From: JALOAT01 sp041685115
Lineage (GTDB): Bacteria > Pseudomonadota > Gammaproteobacteria > Thiohalomonadales > Thiohalomonadaceae
Length of the DNA: 64,000 nucleotides
Direction of reading: 5' to 3'
Assembly (NCBI GenBank): GCA_041685115.1
Contig: JAWLGK010000007.1
Coordinates: forward strand, 1-64,000
Of this stretch, positions 8,003-16,235 are shown one piece after another (the stretch's first letter is position 1; the number at the start of each line of letters is the position of its first letter). The position numbers were made by a program, and so were the translations under genes. A model generated the notes under the pieces. It did not search any database, had not been told where the DNA came from, and was given only the letters and a program-made list of their open reading frames with translations.

Positions 8003-8419
8003 TCAGTCCTCGACGATCTCGAAGTCGTGGCTGATTTGGGCCACCTTGCCCAGCATGATAGATGCCGAGCAGTACTTTTCGGCCGAGAGCTCCACCGCGC
8101 GCCGGACATGGGCCTCACCAAGGCCCCGGCCCTTGATAACGAAGTGCACGTGGATACGCGTGAACACCTTCGGGTCGGTCTCGGCCCGCTCGGCGGTCAG
8201 CTCCGCCACACAGTCGGTGACCGGCTGACGCCCCTTGCGCAGGATATGCACCACGTCGAAGGCCGTGCAACCACCCATGCCGAGCAGCAGCATCTCCATG
8301 GGGCGGACACCGAGATTCCGACCGCCGTGCTCGGGAGGCCCGTCCATCACCACCGCATGGCCACTGGCTGATTCGCCGAGGAAAGTCGCCTCCTGAACCC
8401 ACTTGATACGAGCCTTCAT
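8003..8419 (-). CDS. OsmC-family protein (YhfA-like)
   Basis: A 138-residue OsmC/Ohr-fold protein. The conserved MGGCTAFDVV helix carries the first Cys, and KYCSASIMLGK carries the second, both typical of the YhfA branch. Family members are thiol peroxidases or stress proteins; the exact substrate of YhfA-type proteins is unclear. A good Shine-Dalgarno (CAGGAG) precedes ATG 8419. It is divergent from crp, a neighbourhood also seen for E. coli yhfA and crp. Confidence 0.88.
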   Translation of the reverse strand: MKARIKWVQEATFLGESASGHAVVMDGPPEHGGRNLGVRPMEMLLLGMGGCTAFDVVHILRKGRQPVTDCVAELTAERAETDPKVFTRIHVHFVIKGRGLGEAHVRRAVELSAEKYCSASIMLGKVAQISHDFEIVED

Positions 8420-8476
8420 AACAACTCCTGTGAAGTAAATCTAAGTACTATCGGTTATTCTCGTGCCGCAGTGAGG

Positions 8477-8504
8477 TTGATAGACTCGCGGCTGGTGATA
8501 TAGG
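8477..8504 (+). promoter_or_regulatory. Probable crp promoter
   Basis: Plus-strand TTGATA (8477-8482), 16-bp spacer and TATAGG (8499-8504), placing a transcript start near 8511, shortly before the crp start codons. Confidence 0.45.
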
Positions 8505-8536
8505 TTGGGTGAAAAACGATGCTTACAGGACCCACG

Positions 8537-9181
8537 ATGGCGCAACGAATTGTAGTTAGGGAGGCAGGCACGGGAAATCCGACCATCGATCGGTTCCTCG
8601 GCCACTGCCACCGCCGCAGGTATCCATCCAAGACAAACATCATCTACGCGGGTGACAAACCTGAGACGCTGTATTACATCGTCAAAGGTTCCGTTTCCGT
8701 GCTCATCGAGGAAGAGCAGGGTCGCGAGATGGTACTCGCCTATCTGAATGCCGGCGATTTTTTCGGTGAAATGGGGCTGTTCAGCGACGCCACCCGCAGC
8801 GCCTGGGTTCGCACCCGCAGCGAATGCGAGCTCGCCGAGATCAGCTACGTCCATTTCCGCCAGTTGGCACAGGAAGATCCTGAAATCCTCTTCCAGCTGG
8901 CTGGCCAGATGGCCGCGCGCCTGCGCAACACCAGCCGCAAGGTCTCCGATCTGGCCTTCCTGGACGTGACCGGCCGCATCGCCGCCACCCTGCTGGAGCT
9001 CTCCAAGCAGCCGGATGCCATGACCCATCCGGACGGTATGCAGATCCGCATCACCCGCCAGGAATTGGGCCGCATCGTCGGCTGCTCCCGCGAAATGGCC
9101 GGCCGCGTGCTGAAGAACCTGGAAGACCAGGACCTCATCTCCGTCAGCGGCAAGACCATCGTGGTGTTCGGCACCCGCTGA
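8537..9181 (+). CDS. crp: cAMP receptor protein (CRP/Vfr)
   Basis: An orthologue of E. coli CRP and Pseudomonas Vfr. The cyclic nucleotide-binding domain has GDFFGEMGLF and the RSAWVR segment. The C-terminal winged helix is nearly identical to CRP (TRQELGRIVGCSREMAGRVLKNLE). ATG 8537, preceded by AGGA, gives 214 residues, the same length as Vfr; ATG 8519 would add six residues. TGTGA-N6-TCACA operators occur ahead of flp in this window, so the tad locus is a plausible target. Confidence 0.95.
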   Translation: MAQRIVVREAGTGNPTIDRFLGHCHRRRYPSKTNIIYAGDKPETLYYIVKGSVSVLIEEEQGREMVLAYLNAGDFFGEMGLFSDATRSAWVRTRSECELAEISYVHFRQLAQEDPEILFQLAGQMAARLRNTSRKVSDLAFLDVTGRIAATLLELSKQPDAMTHPDGMQIRITRQELGRIVGCSREMAGRVLKNLEDQDLISVSGKTIVVFGTR

Positions 9182-9195
9182 GGAGGTAACGCCTA

Positions 9196-9242
9196 AACAC
9201 GGGGCACACGGGGGGTATTCAGTCTTCCCCGTGTGCCCCGTG
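9196..9242. repeat. CACGGGG-type inverted repeat between crp and trpC
   Basis: A near-perfect inverted repeat of about 16 bp per arm (CACGGGGCACACGGGG and its complement) between the convergent genes crp and trpC. Related arms occur at 35806-35865 and 55622-55694. There is no T-run, so it is not a classic terminator, although the RNA hairpin would be very stable. Confidence 0.75.
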
Positions 9243-9243
9243 G

Positions 9244-10050
9244 CTATTTCTTCGCTTCGAACAACTCCCGCAGGCGCTCGCCGGGTTCGGGGGCGCGCAT
9301 GAAGGCTTCGCCCACCAGGAAGGCGTGAACGCCGCGGCCACGCATCAGGGCCACGTCATCGGCGGCAAGAATGCCGCTCTCGGTCACCACCGTGCGGTCG
9401 GCCGGGATGACGGGCAACAGGTCCAGGGTGGTGGCGAGCGATACCTCGAAGGTGCGCAGGTTGCGGTTGTTGATGCCCACCAGCGGCAGGCCGAGCGGCA
9501 GCGCTCGCGCCAGTTCCTCCCCGTCGTGCACTTCGACCAGCACATCCAACCCGAATTCCCTGGCCGCCTGGGTCAATTCCTGCATTTGCGCATCACTGAG
9601 CGCCGCGGCGATGAGCAGGATGCAGTCGGCGCCGATGGCGCGTGCCTCGACCACCTGATAGGGGTCGATGACGAAGTCCTTGCGCAGCACCGGCAGCGAA
9701 CACGCCGCACGGGCCTGCTGCAGGTAGGCATCCGCCCCCTGGAAGAAATCCACATCCGTCAGCACCGAAAGACACGCGGCGCCACCGGCTTCATAGGAAC
9801 GGGCAATGGCCGCCGGGTCGAAATCGGGCCGGATGACACCCTTGCTGGGCGAGGCCTTCTTCACCTCAGCGATCACCGCCGGCCTGCCCGCCGCCACGCG
9901 CGAGCGGATGGCATCGGCAAAGCCGCGCGGGGCATCGGCCGCGCCAGCGCGCTCGCGCAACTCCGACATCGATACCCGCGCCGCGCGCTCGGCCACTTCC
10001 TCGGCCTTGCGCCGCAGGATCTTCTTCAATACGTCAGGAGTGTCGTTCAT
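9244..10050 (-). CDS. trpC: Indole-3-glycerol phosphate synthase
   Basis: A monofunctional TrpC of 268 residues. The TIM-barrel motifs EVKKASPSKG, LRKDFVIDPYQV, VEVHDGEEL, GINNRNLRTFEV and TESGI are all present, including the catalytic Lys of KKASPS. It is the last gene of the trp run. The gap to trpD is about 230 bp and is filled by an inverted-repeat element. Confidence 0.97.
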   Translation of the reverse strand: MNDTPDVLKKILRRKAEEVAERAARVSMSELRERAGAADAPRGFADAIRSRVAAGRPAVIAEVKKASPSKGVIRPDFDPAAIARSYEAGGAACLSVLTDVDFFQGADAYLQQARAACSLPVLRKDFVIDPYQVVEARAIGADCILLIAAALSDAQMQELTQAAREFGLDVLVEVHDGEELARALPLGLPLVGINNRNLRTFEVSLATTLDLLPVIPADRTVVTESGILAADDVALMRGRGVHAFLVGEAFMRAPEPGERLRELFEAKK

Positions 10051-10069
10051 GGGTTACCTGTAACAGTGC

Positions 10070-10281
10070 GGAGAACGGGAAAAACGCGGAGGGCGCGGAG
10101 GCGCGGAGCACGCGAAGGAAAGGCATTTCCATTTTCACGTTGGTCCTCCCTGGCACGGTGGCACTCACGGACAGCCCTACAGAATGTGCAAGGCGCCGAG
10201 AAAACGAATTCCATTCTCCGCGCCCTCCGCGCCTCCGCGCCCTCCGCGTTGACCCGTCCCAGTCCTCCGCGACCTCTGCGT
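10070..10281. repeat. GCGGAGG-type inverted-repeat element between trpD and trpC
   Basis: Two arms made of degenerate GCGGAGG units (about 10083-10118 and 10217-10250, with more units to 10281) face each other across a loop of about 100 bp. On the minus strand the first arm ends GGCGCGGAGAATGGA, the same string that meets the start codon of the GxxExxY gene at 13704. This looks like a gene-less relative of that cassette. Confidence 0.75.
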
Positions 10282-11297
10282 TAGAAGCTGTTCGTGAGAG
10301 TCACAAGGGAATCAAGGCGGCGGCGGGCTTCGCCGCTGGCGATCACCTCGTCGGCACGTTTGACGCCCGCAGCCAAGGACGGTGTGAGGCCGGCGGCGTA
10401 GATGGCCGCGCCGGCATTCAGCAGCACGATGTCGCGCGCCGGGCCGGGCCGGTCGTCGAGCACCTGGTTCATGATTTCCAGCGACTGCCCGGCGTTTTCG
10501 ACCACCAGGGCATCGACCGGGCAGCGCTCCAGAGCGAATTGCTCGGGGCTGATCACCGATACGGTCACCGTGCCGTTGCGCAGTTCGGCCACGCGGGTGG
10601 GCGCGCCGATGCTGATTTCGTCCAGACCATCCTCCGAGTGCACCACCAGCACGTGCTTGCTGCCCAGCAGGTCGAACACCTGCGCGACCGGCTCCAGCCA
10701 GTGGGTGCTGAACACGCCGATGACCTGGTTTGGCGCGCGCGCTGGATTGGTGAGGGGCCCGAGCAGGTTGAAAATGGTGCGCACGCCCATCTCGCGACGC
10801 GGACCGACCGCATGGCGCATGGCGCCGTGATGGCGTGGCGCGAACATGAAGCCAACCCCCACCTCGTCCACACAACGCACCACCTGCTCGGGGGTGAGAT
10901 CCAGCTTCACCCCGGCGGCCTCCAGCACATCCGCGCTGCCCGACTTGCCGGAGACTGCGCGATTACCGTGCTTGGCCACGCGCCCGCCCGCAGCGGCGAC
11001 CACGAAGGATGCCGTGGTGGAGACGTTGAAAGTACCTGCGCCGTCACCGCCCGTGCCGCAGGTGTCGATGAGATGCGCGCCGTCGATGACCACGGGTGTG
11101 GCCAGTTCGCGCATCACCTCGGCAGCGGCGGCGATCTCCTCGACGGTCTCGCCCTTCATGCGCAGGCCGATGAGAAAGCCGCCGATCTGCGCGGGCGTGG
11201 CTTCGCCGGTCATGATCAGGCGCATCACCGCACGCATCTGGTCGCTGGTGAGGTCGCGCCGCTCGGTGACGGCGCGGATGGCTGATTGCATGTCCAT
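10281..11297 (-). CDS. trpD: Anthranilate phosphoribosyltransferase
   Basis: A TrpD of 338 residues. The PRPP-binding loop is DTCGTGGDGAGTFNVST, and KHGNRAVSGKSGSADVLEA and the anthranilate-site segments FMFAPRHHGAMR and GPLTNPA are present. The start at 11297 could instead be the second Met at 11291. It lies between the MFS gene and trpC on the same strand. Confidence 0.97.
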   Translation of the reverse strand: MDMQSAIRAVTERRDLTSDQMRAVMRLIMTGEATPAQIGGFLIGLRMKGETVEEIAAAAEVMRELATPVVIDGAHLIDTCGTGGDGAGTFNVSTTASFVVAAAGGRVAKHGNRAVSGKSGSADVLEAAGVKLDLTPEQVVRCVDEVGVGFMFAPRHHGAMRHAVGPRREMGVRTIFNLLGPLTNPARAPNQVIGVFSTHWLEPVAQVFDLLGSKHVLVVHSEDGLDEISIGAPTRVAELRNGTVTVSVISPEQFALERCPVDALVVENAGQSLEIMNQVLDDRPGPARDIVLLNAGAAIYAAGLTPSLAAGVKRADEVIASGEARRRLDSLVTLTNSF

Positions 11298-11352
11298 GGA
11301 AGTGGTCCGGCTCTGTGAAAGATGGGATTTTCCCCGCCGCTTCGCGCGGGGG

Positions 11353-12549
11353 TCAAGTTTTCGCCCGGGTGGCCCGCAGCCAGCCCAGCCACAACAGCAG
11401 CGATGCCAGGTGCAAGCTCATCATGCCCAGGGCCATTTTCGGCACCGCATGGGCGACCACGGGCACCAGCACGCCGGCAACCGCCGCGTTCGACGCCGTG
11501 TGCATGAAGCCCTGCGCGGCCGAGGCCATGCCGCGGTTGTGCGGGAAATATTCCAGCGCCAGCAGGCTCAGGCTTGGGGCGGCCAGGGCATTGCCGAAGG
11601 CATAAAGCGTGATCGGCGCCACCACCAGCGGGGCATGCCCGGGAAAGCCGTAGGCCTGGGTAAGGTTGAACATCACCGCCAAGGCCATGCAGGTGTAGCC
11701 GAGGCCCACGGCGTGCAGCATATCCGTGCGGCCGGCCAGACGGCCCGACGTGTAGGCGCCGAGCATGATACCGGCGACCAGCGGTACGAACAGCGCCGCG
11801 AAATCGTCGGCGCCCAAGTTCAGATGCTCGTAGATCAACACCGGTGCGCCGGCAACATACATGAACATCCCACCGAAGTTCAGCGCAACCATGCACACCA
11901 GCGCCATGAAACCGCCTGTGCTCAAGGCCCGACCGTAGGCACGCCCCACCACCACGGGATGAATGGAATGGCGGTGCTCGCGCGGCAGCGTCTCGGGTAA
12001 GCGACGGTAGACCAGCAGCCACAGCGCACTGCCCACCAACGCCAGGAACAGGAACACCGAGCGCCAGCCGAAGGCATCGTGCAGATAGCCGCCGATCACC
12101 GGCGCGGCGGCGGGCGCCAGGGCGAACATGAGCATGATGTTGGACATCACCTTCTGTGCCCGCGACCCCGCGAACACGTCCCGCACCACGGCGCGGCCCA
12201 CGACGATGCCGGCACTGGCCGTGAGCCCCTGGGCGATGCGAAACGCAATCAGCTCGCTGATGCTGCCGGACAGGGCGCAACCCACCGAAGCCAAGCAATA
12301 AAGCCCCACCGCCCACAGACTGACGATGCGCCTGCCGAAGGCATCGGAAAGCGGGCCGTAGGCCAGGGTCATCACCGCAAAGCTGATGAGATACAGCGAC
12401 ATGGTCTGCTGCATCTGCACATGCGTCGCGCCGAACTCCCGGGCGATGTCCGGGAACGACGGCAGATAGGTGTCGATGCTGAACGGCGCCAGCATGGACA
12501 TGAACGCCACCAGCACAGCGATCCGCCGGGCGTCGGCGGAGCTAGTCAT
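11353..12549 (-). CDS. Bcr/CflA-family MFS efflux transporter
   Basis: A 12-helix major facilitator of about 398 residues. The motif-A region YGPLSDAFGRR lies between helices 2 and 3, and the N-terminal APFSIDTYLPSFPDIA segment is the Bcr/CflA hallmark. I place the start at ATG 12549; a TTG at 12564 is a longer alternative. The gene is wedged between trpG and trpD on the same strand, which is not a usual trp operon member. Its 5' end abuts an inverted-repeat element. Exported compounds are unknown. Confidence 0.88.
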   Translation of the reverse strand: MTSSADARRIAVLVAFMSMLAPFSIDTYLPSFPDIAREFGATHVQMQQTMSLYLISFAVMTLAYGPLSDAFGRRIVSLWAVGLYCLASVGCALSGSISELIAFRIAQGLTASAGIVVGRAVVRDVFAGSRAQKVMSNIMLMFALAPAAAPVIGGYLHDAFGWRSVFLFLALVGSALWLLVYRRLPETLPREHRHSIHPVVVGRAYGRALSTGGFMALVCMVALNFGGMFMYVAGAPVLIYEHLNLGADDFAALFVPLVAGIMLGAYTSGRLAGRTDMLHAVGLGYTCMALAVMFNLTQAYGFPGHAPLVVAPITLYAFGNALAAPSLSLLALEYFPHNRGMASAAQGFMHTASNAAVAGVLVPVVAHAVPKMALGMMSLHLASLLLWLGWLRATRAKT

Positions 12550-12565
12550 CGACAAAAGAACCAAC

Positions 12566-12657
12566 GCAAAGGCGCAAAGGGCGCAAAGGGCGCAAAGAAC
12601 GCAAAGGAATAATCAACGACAATCCTCGATCTTTGCGTTCTTGGCGTCTTTGCGTTC
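12566..12657. repeat. Inverted-repeat element (GCAAAGG variant) between trpG and the MFS gene
   Basis: Direct GCAAAGG/GCAAAGA units at 12566-12608 are answered by complementary CTTTGCG units at 12632-12657. It has the same layout as the GCGGAGG elements but with A in place of G. Confidence 0.65.
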
Positions 12658-12665
12658 GATTCTCT

Positions 12666-13262
12666 TCACGATCGCACGCCGCCGCGGAGCTTGAGGAAGT
12701 TGGCGAGCAGGTCGTGGCCGTGTTGGGTGAGGATGGATTCGGGGTGAAACTGCACGCCTTCGATGTTGAAGGTCGTGTGGCGCACGCCCATGATCTCGTC
12801 CACGCTGCCGTCGGGGTTCTGGGTCCAGGCGGTCACTTCGAGCACGTCCGGGCAGCTCGCCTTTTCGATCACCAGCGAGTGGTAGCGGGTGGCCTGAAAG
12901 GGATTGGCCAGACCGGCGAACACGCCCACATCCTTGTGGTACACCGGAGATGTCTTGCCGTGCATGGTCTCACGCGCGTGCACGATACGACCGCCGAAGG
13001 CCTGACCGATGGATTGATGCCCGAGGCACACACCCAGGATCGGAAGCTTGCCGGCGAAATGCCCGATGGCCGCCACCGACACCCCAGCCTCATTGGGCGT
13101 GCACGGCCCCGGCGAAATCATCAGGTGATCGGGCGCCAGGCGCTCGATCTCCTCAACCGTGATCCGATCATTACGGTGCACCTGCACATCCGCACCCAAC
13201 TCGCCCAGATACTGCACCAGGTTGTAGGTAAACGAATCGTAGTTATCGATCATCAACAGCAT
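12666..13262 (-). CDS. trpG: Anthranilate synthase component II (glutamine amidotransferase)
   Basis: A class I glutamine amidotransferase of 198 residues. The catalytic Cys79 lies in ILGVCLGHQ, and the His-Glu of the triad lie in VQFHPES. N-terminal IDNYDSFTYNLVQYL is typical. It provides ammonia to TrpE and could also serve PabB. It is separated from trpE by the GxxExxY cassette. Confidence 0.97.
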   Translation of the reverse strand: MLLMIDNYDSFTYNLVQYLGELGADVQVHRNDRITVEEIERLAPDHLMISPGPCTPNEAGVSVAAIGHFAGKLPILGVCLGHQSIGQAFGGRIVHARETMHGKTSPVYHKDVGVFAGLANPFQATRYHSLVIEKASCPDVLEVTAWTQNPDGSVDEIMGVRHTTFNIEGVQFHPESILTQHGHDLLANFLKLRGGVRS

Positions 13263-13266
13263 GGAC

Positions 13267-13704
13267 TTAACCCTCGTCGCGCAACGCGGAGGACGCGGAG
13301 ACGCGGAGATCGCGGAGGGGATCGAGGTTCAGCACCACGCGGCAGATCCCCTTGTGTAATACCGAAACGTTGAAGTTGATGAGCAGTCCTAACGAAAGTC
13401 GCGTCCAGCGCAGATAGGTAAGCAGCTGCGCCTTGTGGATCGGCAAGACTTCCGTAACCGATTTGAGTTCCACCACCAGGCGACCCTCAACGAGAAGATC
13501 CAGACGATACGCGCAATCGAGTGCTCGACCTTTGTAACTCGCCACGACCGGCACCTCTGCCAACCATCGCAAGCCTCGTATGCTCAACTCGTGCTCAAGC
13601 GCTGCTTGATAAGCCGATTCAAGCAAACCAGGACCCAACGAACGATGCACCTCGATGGCAGCACCAATCACTTCACCAGCAAGGGCATTCACATCCTTGT
13701 CCAT
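13267..13704 (-). CDS. GxxExxY protein (PD-(D/E)XK nuclease-like), inside an inverted-repeat cassette
   Basis: A 145-residue member of the GxxExxY family (PDDEXK_3 type). The name motif is GLLESAY at residues 26-32. The nuclease-like core shows Asp69, then E79-L-K81 (the ExK pair), then Q93xxxY97. Residues of roughly 130-141 are encoded by the GCGGAGG repeat arm itself, and the upstream arm ends at the start codon and supplies GGAGG as a possible Shine-Dalgarno. The gene is inserted between trpE and trpG. The family's function is not established to my knowledge; mobilisation of the repeats is an inference. Confidence 0.85.
   Translation of the reverse strand: MDKDVNALAGEVIGAAIEVHRSLGPGLLESAYQAALEHELSIRGLRWLAEVPVVASYKGRALDCAYRLDLLVEGRLVVELKSVTEVLPIHKAQLLTYLRWTRLSLGLLINFNVSVLHKGICRVVLNLDPLRDLRVSASSALRDEG
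13282..13318. repeat. Distal GCGGAGG arm of the GxxExxY cassette
   Basis: Repeated GCGGAGR units overlapping the 3' end of the GxxExxY coding sequence. It is complementary to the arm at 13704-13741. Confidence 0.8.
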
Positions 13705-13741
13705 TCTCCGCGCCCTCCGCGCCTCCGCGTCCTCTGCGTTT
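13704..13741. repeat. Proximal GCGGAGG arm of the GxxExxY cassette
   Basis: Complementary CTCCGCG units directly abutting the GxxExxY start codon and lying just after the trpE stop. On the minus strand it reads AACGCAGAGG and onward into the gene, the same polarity as the other elements of this family. Confidence 0.8.
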
Positions 13742-13749
13742 CGTTGTCC

Positions 13750-15240
13750 TTACTTGTGCCCAGCCACCCCGTCCAGACCCGCTTCGGCCAGTTGCACCGC
13801 CCGGAACACAGCGCGGCCCTTGTTCATGGTTTCTTCCCATTCCTTCTCGGGCACGGAGTCGTAGACGATGCCGGCGCCGGCCTGGATGTGGAGCTGGCCT
13901 TCCTTGATCACGGCGGTGCGGATGGCGATGGCGGTGTCCATGTTGCCGTTCCAGGCGAGATAGCCCACGGCGCCGGAATAGACGCCGCGCTTCACCGGTT
14001 CCAGTTCGTCGATGATTTCCATGGCGCGGATCTTGGGTGCACCTGAGACGGTGCCGGCCGGGAAGGTGGCGCGCAGCACGTCCATGGCGCTCATGCCCGG
14101 TTTCAGGCGGCCTTCCACATTGGAGACGATGTGCATCACGTGCGAGTAGCGCTCGATGACCATCTTGTCGGTGAGCTTCACGCTGCCGGTTTCAGCGATG
14201 CGGCCAACGTCGTTGCGGCCGAGATCGATGAGCATGAGGTGTTCGGCCAATTCTTTCGGATCGGCGAGCAAATCCTCTTCGAGCGCCAGGTCTTCGGCCT
14301 CGCTGGCGCCGCGCTTGCGGGTGCCGGCGATGGGACGCACCGTGACCATGCCGTCCTCCAGACGGACCAGGATCTCCGGCGACGAGCCGACCACGTGGAA
14401 GCCTTCGAGGTCCAGGTAATACATGTACGGTGAGGGATTCACACTGCGCAGGGCGCGGTAAAGGTCCAGCGGCCGGGCCCGGAAGGGAATGGACAGGCGC
14501 TGCGACAACACCACCTGCATGATGTCACCGTCCGTGATGTACTGCCGCGCGCGCTCAACGGCGCTCTCGAAGCCCTGCTGGGTGAAGCCGGAGACGAAGT
14601 CGGTCTCGCGCACCTTGGCGGCGCGCGACTGGGCGTGGCGGGGGGTGGTGCCATGCAGCCGGCGCACCAGCGCATCGAGGCGTGCGTTCGCGTTATCGAG
14701 CGCATCGGGCGCGGCAGGATCGGCGAGCACGATGACGAACAGCTTGCCGGCGAGGTTGTCGAACACCAGCACCTCGTCGGAAACCATGAGCAGGATGTCC
14801 GGCGTGCCGATGGCGTCGGGCTTCTCCGCCCTGGCGAGGCGCGGCTCGATGTAGCGGATGGTGTCGTAACCGAAGTAGCCCACCAGGCCGCCGTTGAAGC
14901 GCGGCATGCCCGGCTGCTCCACCACCTTGAAGCGTTGTTGGAACGTCTCGATCCAGGCGAGTGGATCGGCCACCTCGGCGCGCTCCACCACGCGGCCGTT
15001 TTCCGTCACGCTCACCTCGTGCCCATGCACGCGCACCACGGTACGTGCCGGCAGGCCGATGATGGAATAGCGGCCCCATTTTTCGCCGCCCTGCACGGAT
15101 TCGAACAGATAGGAATACGGCCCTTCCGCCAGCTTGAGATAGACGGAAAGCGGCGTATCGAGGTCGGCGAGGACCTCGCGGGTCACGGGAATACGGTTGA
15201 AGCCCTGGCGGGCCAGCTCGGTAAAGCGATCAGCAGTCAT
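13750..15240 (-). CDS. trpE: Anthranilate synthase component I
   Basis: A 496-residue chorismate-utilising enzyme. ATG 15240 (MTADRFTELARQGFNRIPV) matches known N-termini better than the in-frame extension to 15297. Conserved segments include PSPYMYYLD, SSPEILVR, RPIAGTRKRG, LIDLGRNDVGR, SHVMHIVSNVEG and AGAGIVYDSVPEKEWEE. The feedback site ISPYMF-like element sits in the first. It works with TrpG to make anthranilate. Confidence 0.97.
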   Translation of the reverse strand: MTADRFTELARQGFNRIPVTREVLADLDTPLSVYLKLAEGPYSYLFESVQGGEKWGRYSIIGLPARTVVRVHGHEVSVTENGRVVERAEVADPLAWIETFQQRFKVVEQPGMPRFNGGLVGYFGYDTIRYIEPRLARAEKPDAIGTPDILLMVSDEVLVFDNLAGKLFVIVLADPAAPDALDNANARLDALVRRLHGTTPRHAQSRAAKVRETDFVSGFTQQGFESAVERARQYITDGDIMQVVLSQRLSIPFRARPLDLYRALRSVNPSPYMYYLDLEGFHVVGSSPEILVRLEDGMVTVRPIAGTRKRGASEAEDLALEEDLLADPKELAEHLMLIDLGRNDVGRIAETGSVKLTDKMVIERYSHVMHIVSNVEGRLKPGMSAMDVLRATFPAGTVSGAPKIRAMEIIDELEPVKRGVYSGAVGYLAWNGNMDTAIAIRTAVIKEGQLHIQAGAGIVYDSVPEKEWEETMNKGRAVFRAVQLAEAGLDGVAGHK

Positions 15241-15357
15241 GGTTACACCTACGACAGGAAGACAGGCACGTGCACGGATAGGGTCGGCCTCAGCCACGCC
15301 ATCGCTGCGATGCCTTGCGCTCCGGGGTCGTTGCGGTGTTCACCATGGTTGGGCAGG

Positions 15358-16032
15358 TCAGTCGAATAGGTTCGGTAACTGGTTCAGGGAATCGATCACC
15401 GCGTCGGGCGCGGCGCTGCGGATGTCCTCGCCGTGGTTGTAACCGTAGCTCACGCAGACCACCTTGAAGGCGGCGGCGCGGGCGGCTTCCACGTCGTGCC
15501 GGGAATCCCCGACCATGAGCGAATGCTGCGGCCCGACTTTAAAGAAATCGGCCGCATGGAGCAAGGGCCCGGGATGGGGCTTCTTGTGGGGCGTGGTGTC
15601 GCCGCTGACCACGATGCCGAAGAAGTCTTCGATACCCAACTGCGTCAGCAGCGGCCCCGTGAAACGCGCCGCCTTGTTGGTGACGCAGCCGAGTTTGCAG
15701 CCAGCGGCGCGCAAGCGTTCGAGGCCGTCCCTCACGCCGGGAAAAAGCCGGCTGCGCACCGCGCTGTTGGCCAGGTAAAGCTCGTTGAAAATGGCTATGG
15801 CCTCGGCGAACGGCGCCGGATCCGGCTCGGCGGTCATGTCGCCGGTGAGGGCACGCTTGACCAGGCGCTCCACGCCGTTGCCCACCCAGTCCCGCACCCT
15901 GTCTTCGCCCCGCGGCGGCCGGCCAAGCCGCCGCATCAGCTCATCCACACAAAAGGCCAGGTCCGGCACGCTGTCCACCAGCGTCCCGTCCAGGTCCAGC
16001 AGGATCATTTCCGGTTTTTTCATCTTGGTCAT
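15358..16032 (-). CDS. gph: Phosphoglycolate phosphatase
   Basis: A HAD-superfamily phosphatase of about 224 residues. Motif I is LLDLDGTLVDSVPDL, motif II is the T of GCVTNKAARF, and motif IV is MVGDSRHDVEAARAA. The start at 16032 (MTKMKKPEM) excludes an N-terminal stretch that translates a repeat. In autotrophs it dephosphorylates the 2-phosphoglycolate made by RubisCO oxygenation, linking it to the cbb genes here. The order rpe-gph-trpE is common in proteobacteria. Confidence 0.93.
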   Translation of the reverse strand: MTKMKKPEMILLDLDGTLVDSVPDLAFCVDELMRRLGRPPRGEDRVRDWVGNGVERLVKRALTGDMTAEPDPAPFAEAIAIFNELYLANSAVRSRLFPGVRDGLERLRAAGCKLGCVTNKAARFTGPLLTQLGIEDFFGIVVSGDTTPHKKPHPGPLLHAADFFKVGPQHSLMVGDSRHDVEAARAAAFKVVCVSYGYNHGEDIRSAAPDAVIDSLNQLPNLFD

Positions 16033-16228
16033 AACGCAGAGGCCACGGAGGCGCGCCCCCATGTCACAACGCGGAGGACGCGGAGGCGCGGAGTACGCGG
16101 AGGACAACAGATGATTTTGTCTCCGCACATTCTCCGTTTATCCCTTCTGGTACCCCAACGCGCTACACGCAGAGAAAGCCACATGGGTTCATCTCCGCGT
16201 ACTCCGCGCCTCCGCGTCCTCCGCGTTT
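16033..16228. repeat. GCGGAGG-type inverted-repeat element between rpe and gph
   Basis: GCAGAGG/GCGGAGG arms (about 16033-16104) and complementary CTCCGCG arm (16190-16228) fill nearly the whole gap. The loop is about 85 bp and holds no gene. Confidence 0.75.
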
Positions 16229-16235
16229 CACCCGG

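Noticed and set aside
15241..15357. A possible trp leader peptide ahead of trpE
   Set aside because: The short frame there has only one Trp codon and I see no terminator/anti-terminator pair, so attenuation is not supported.
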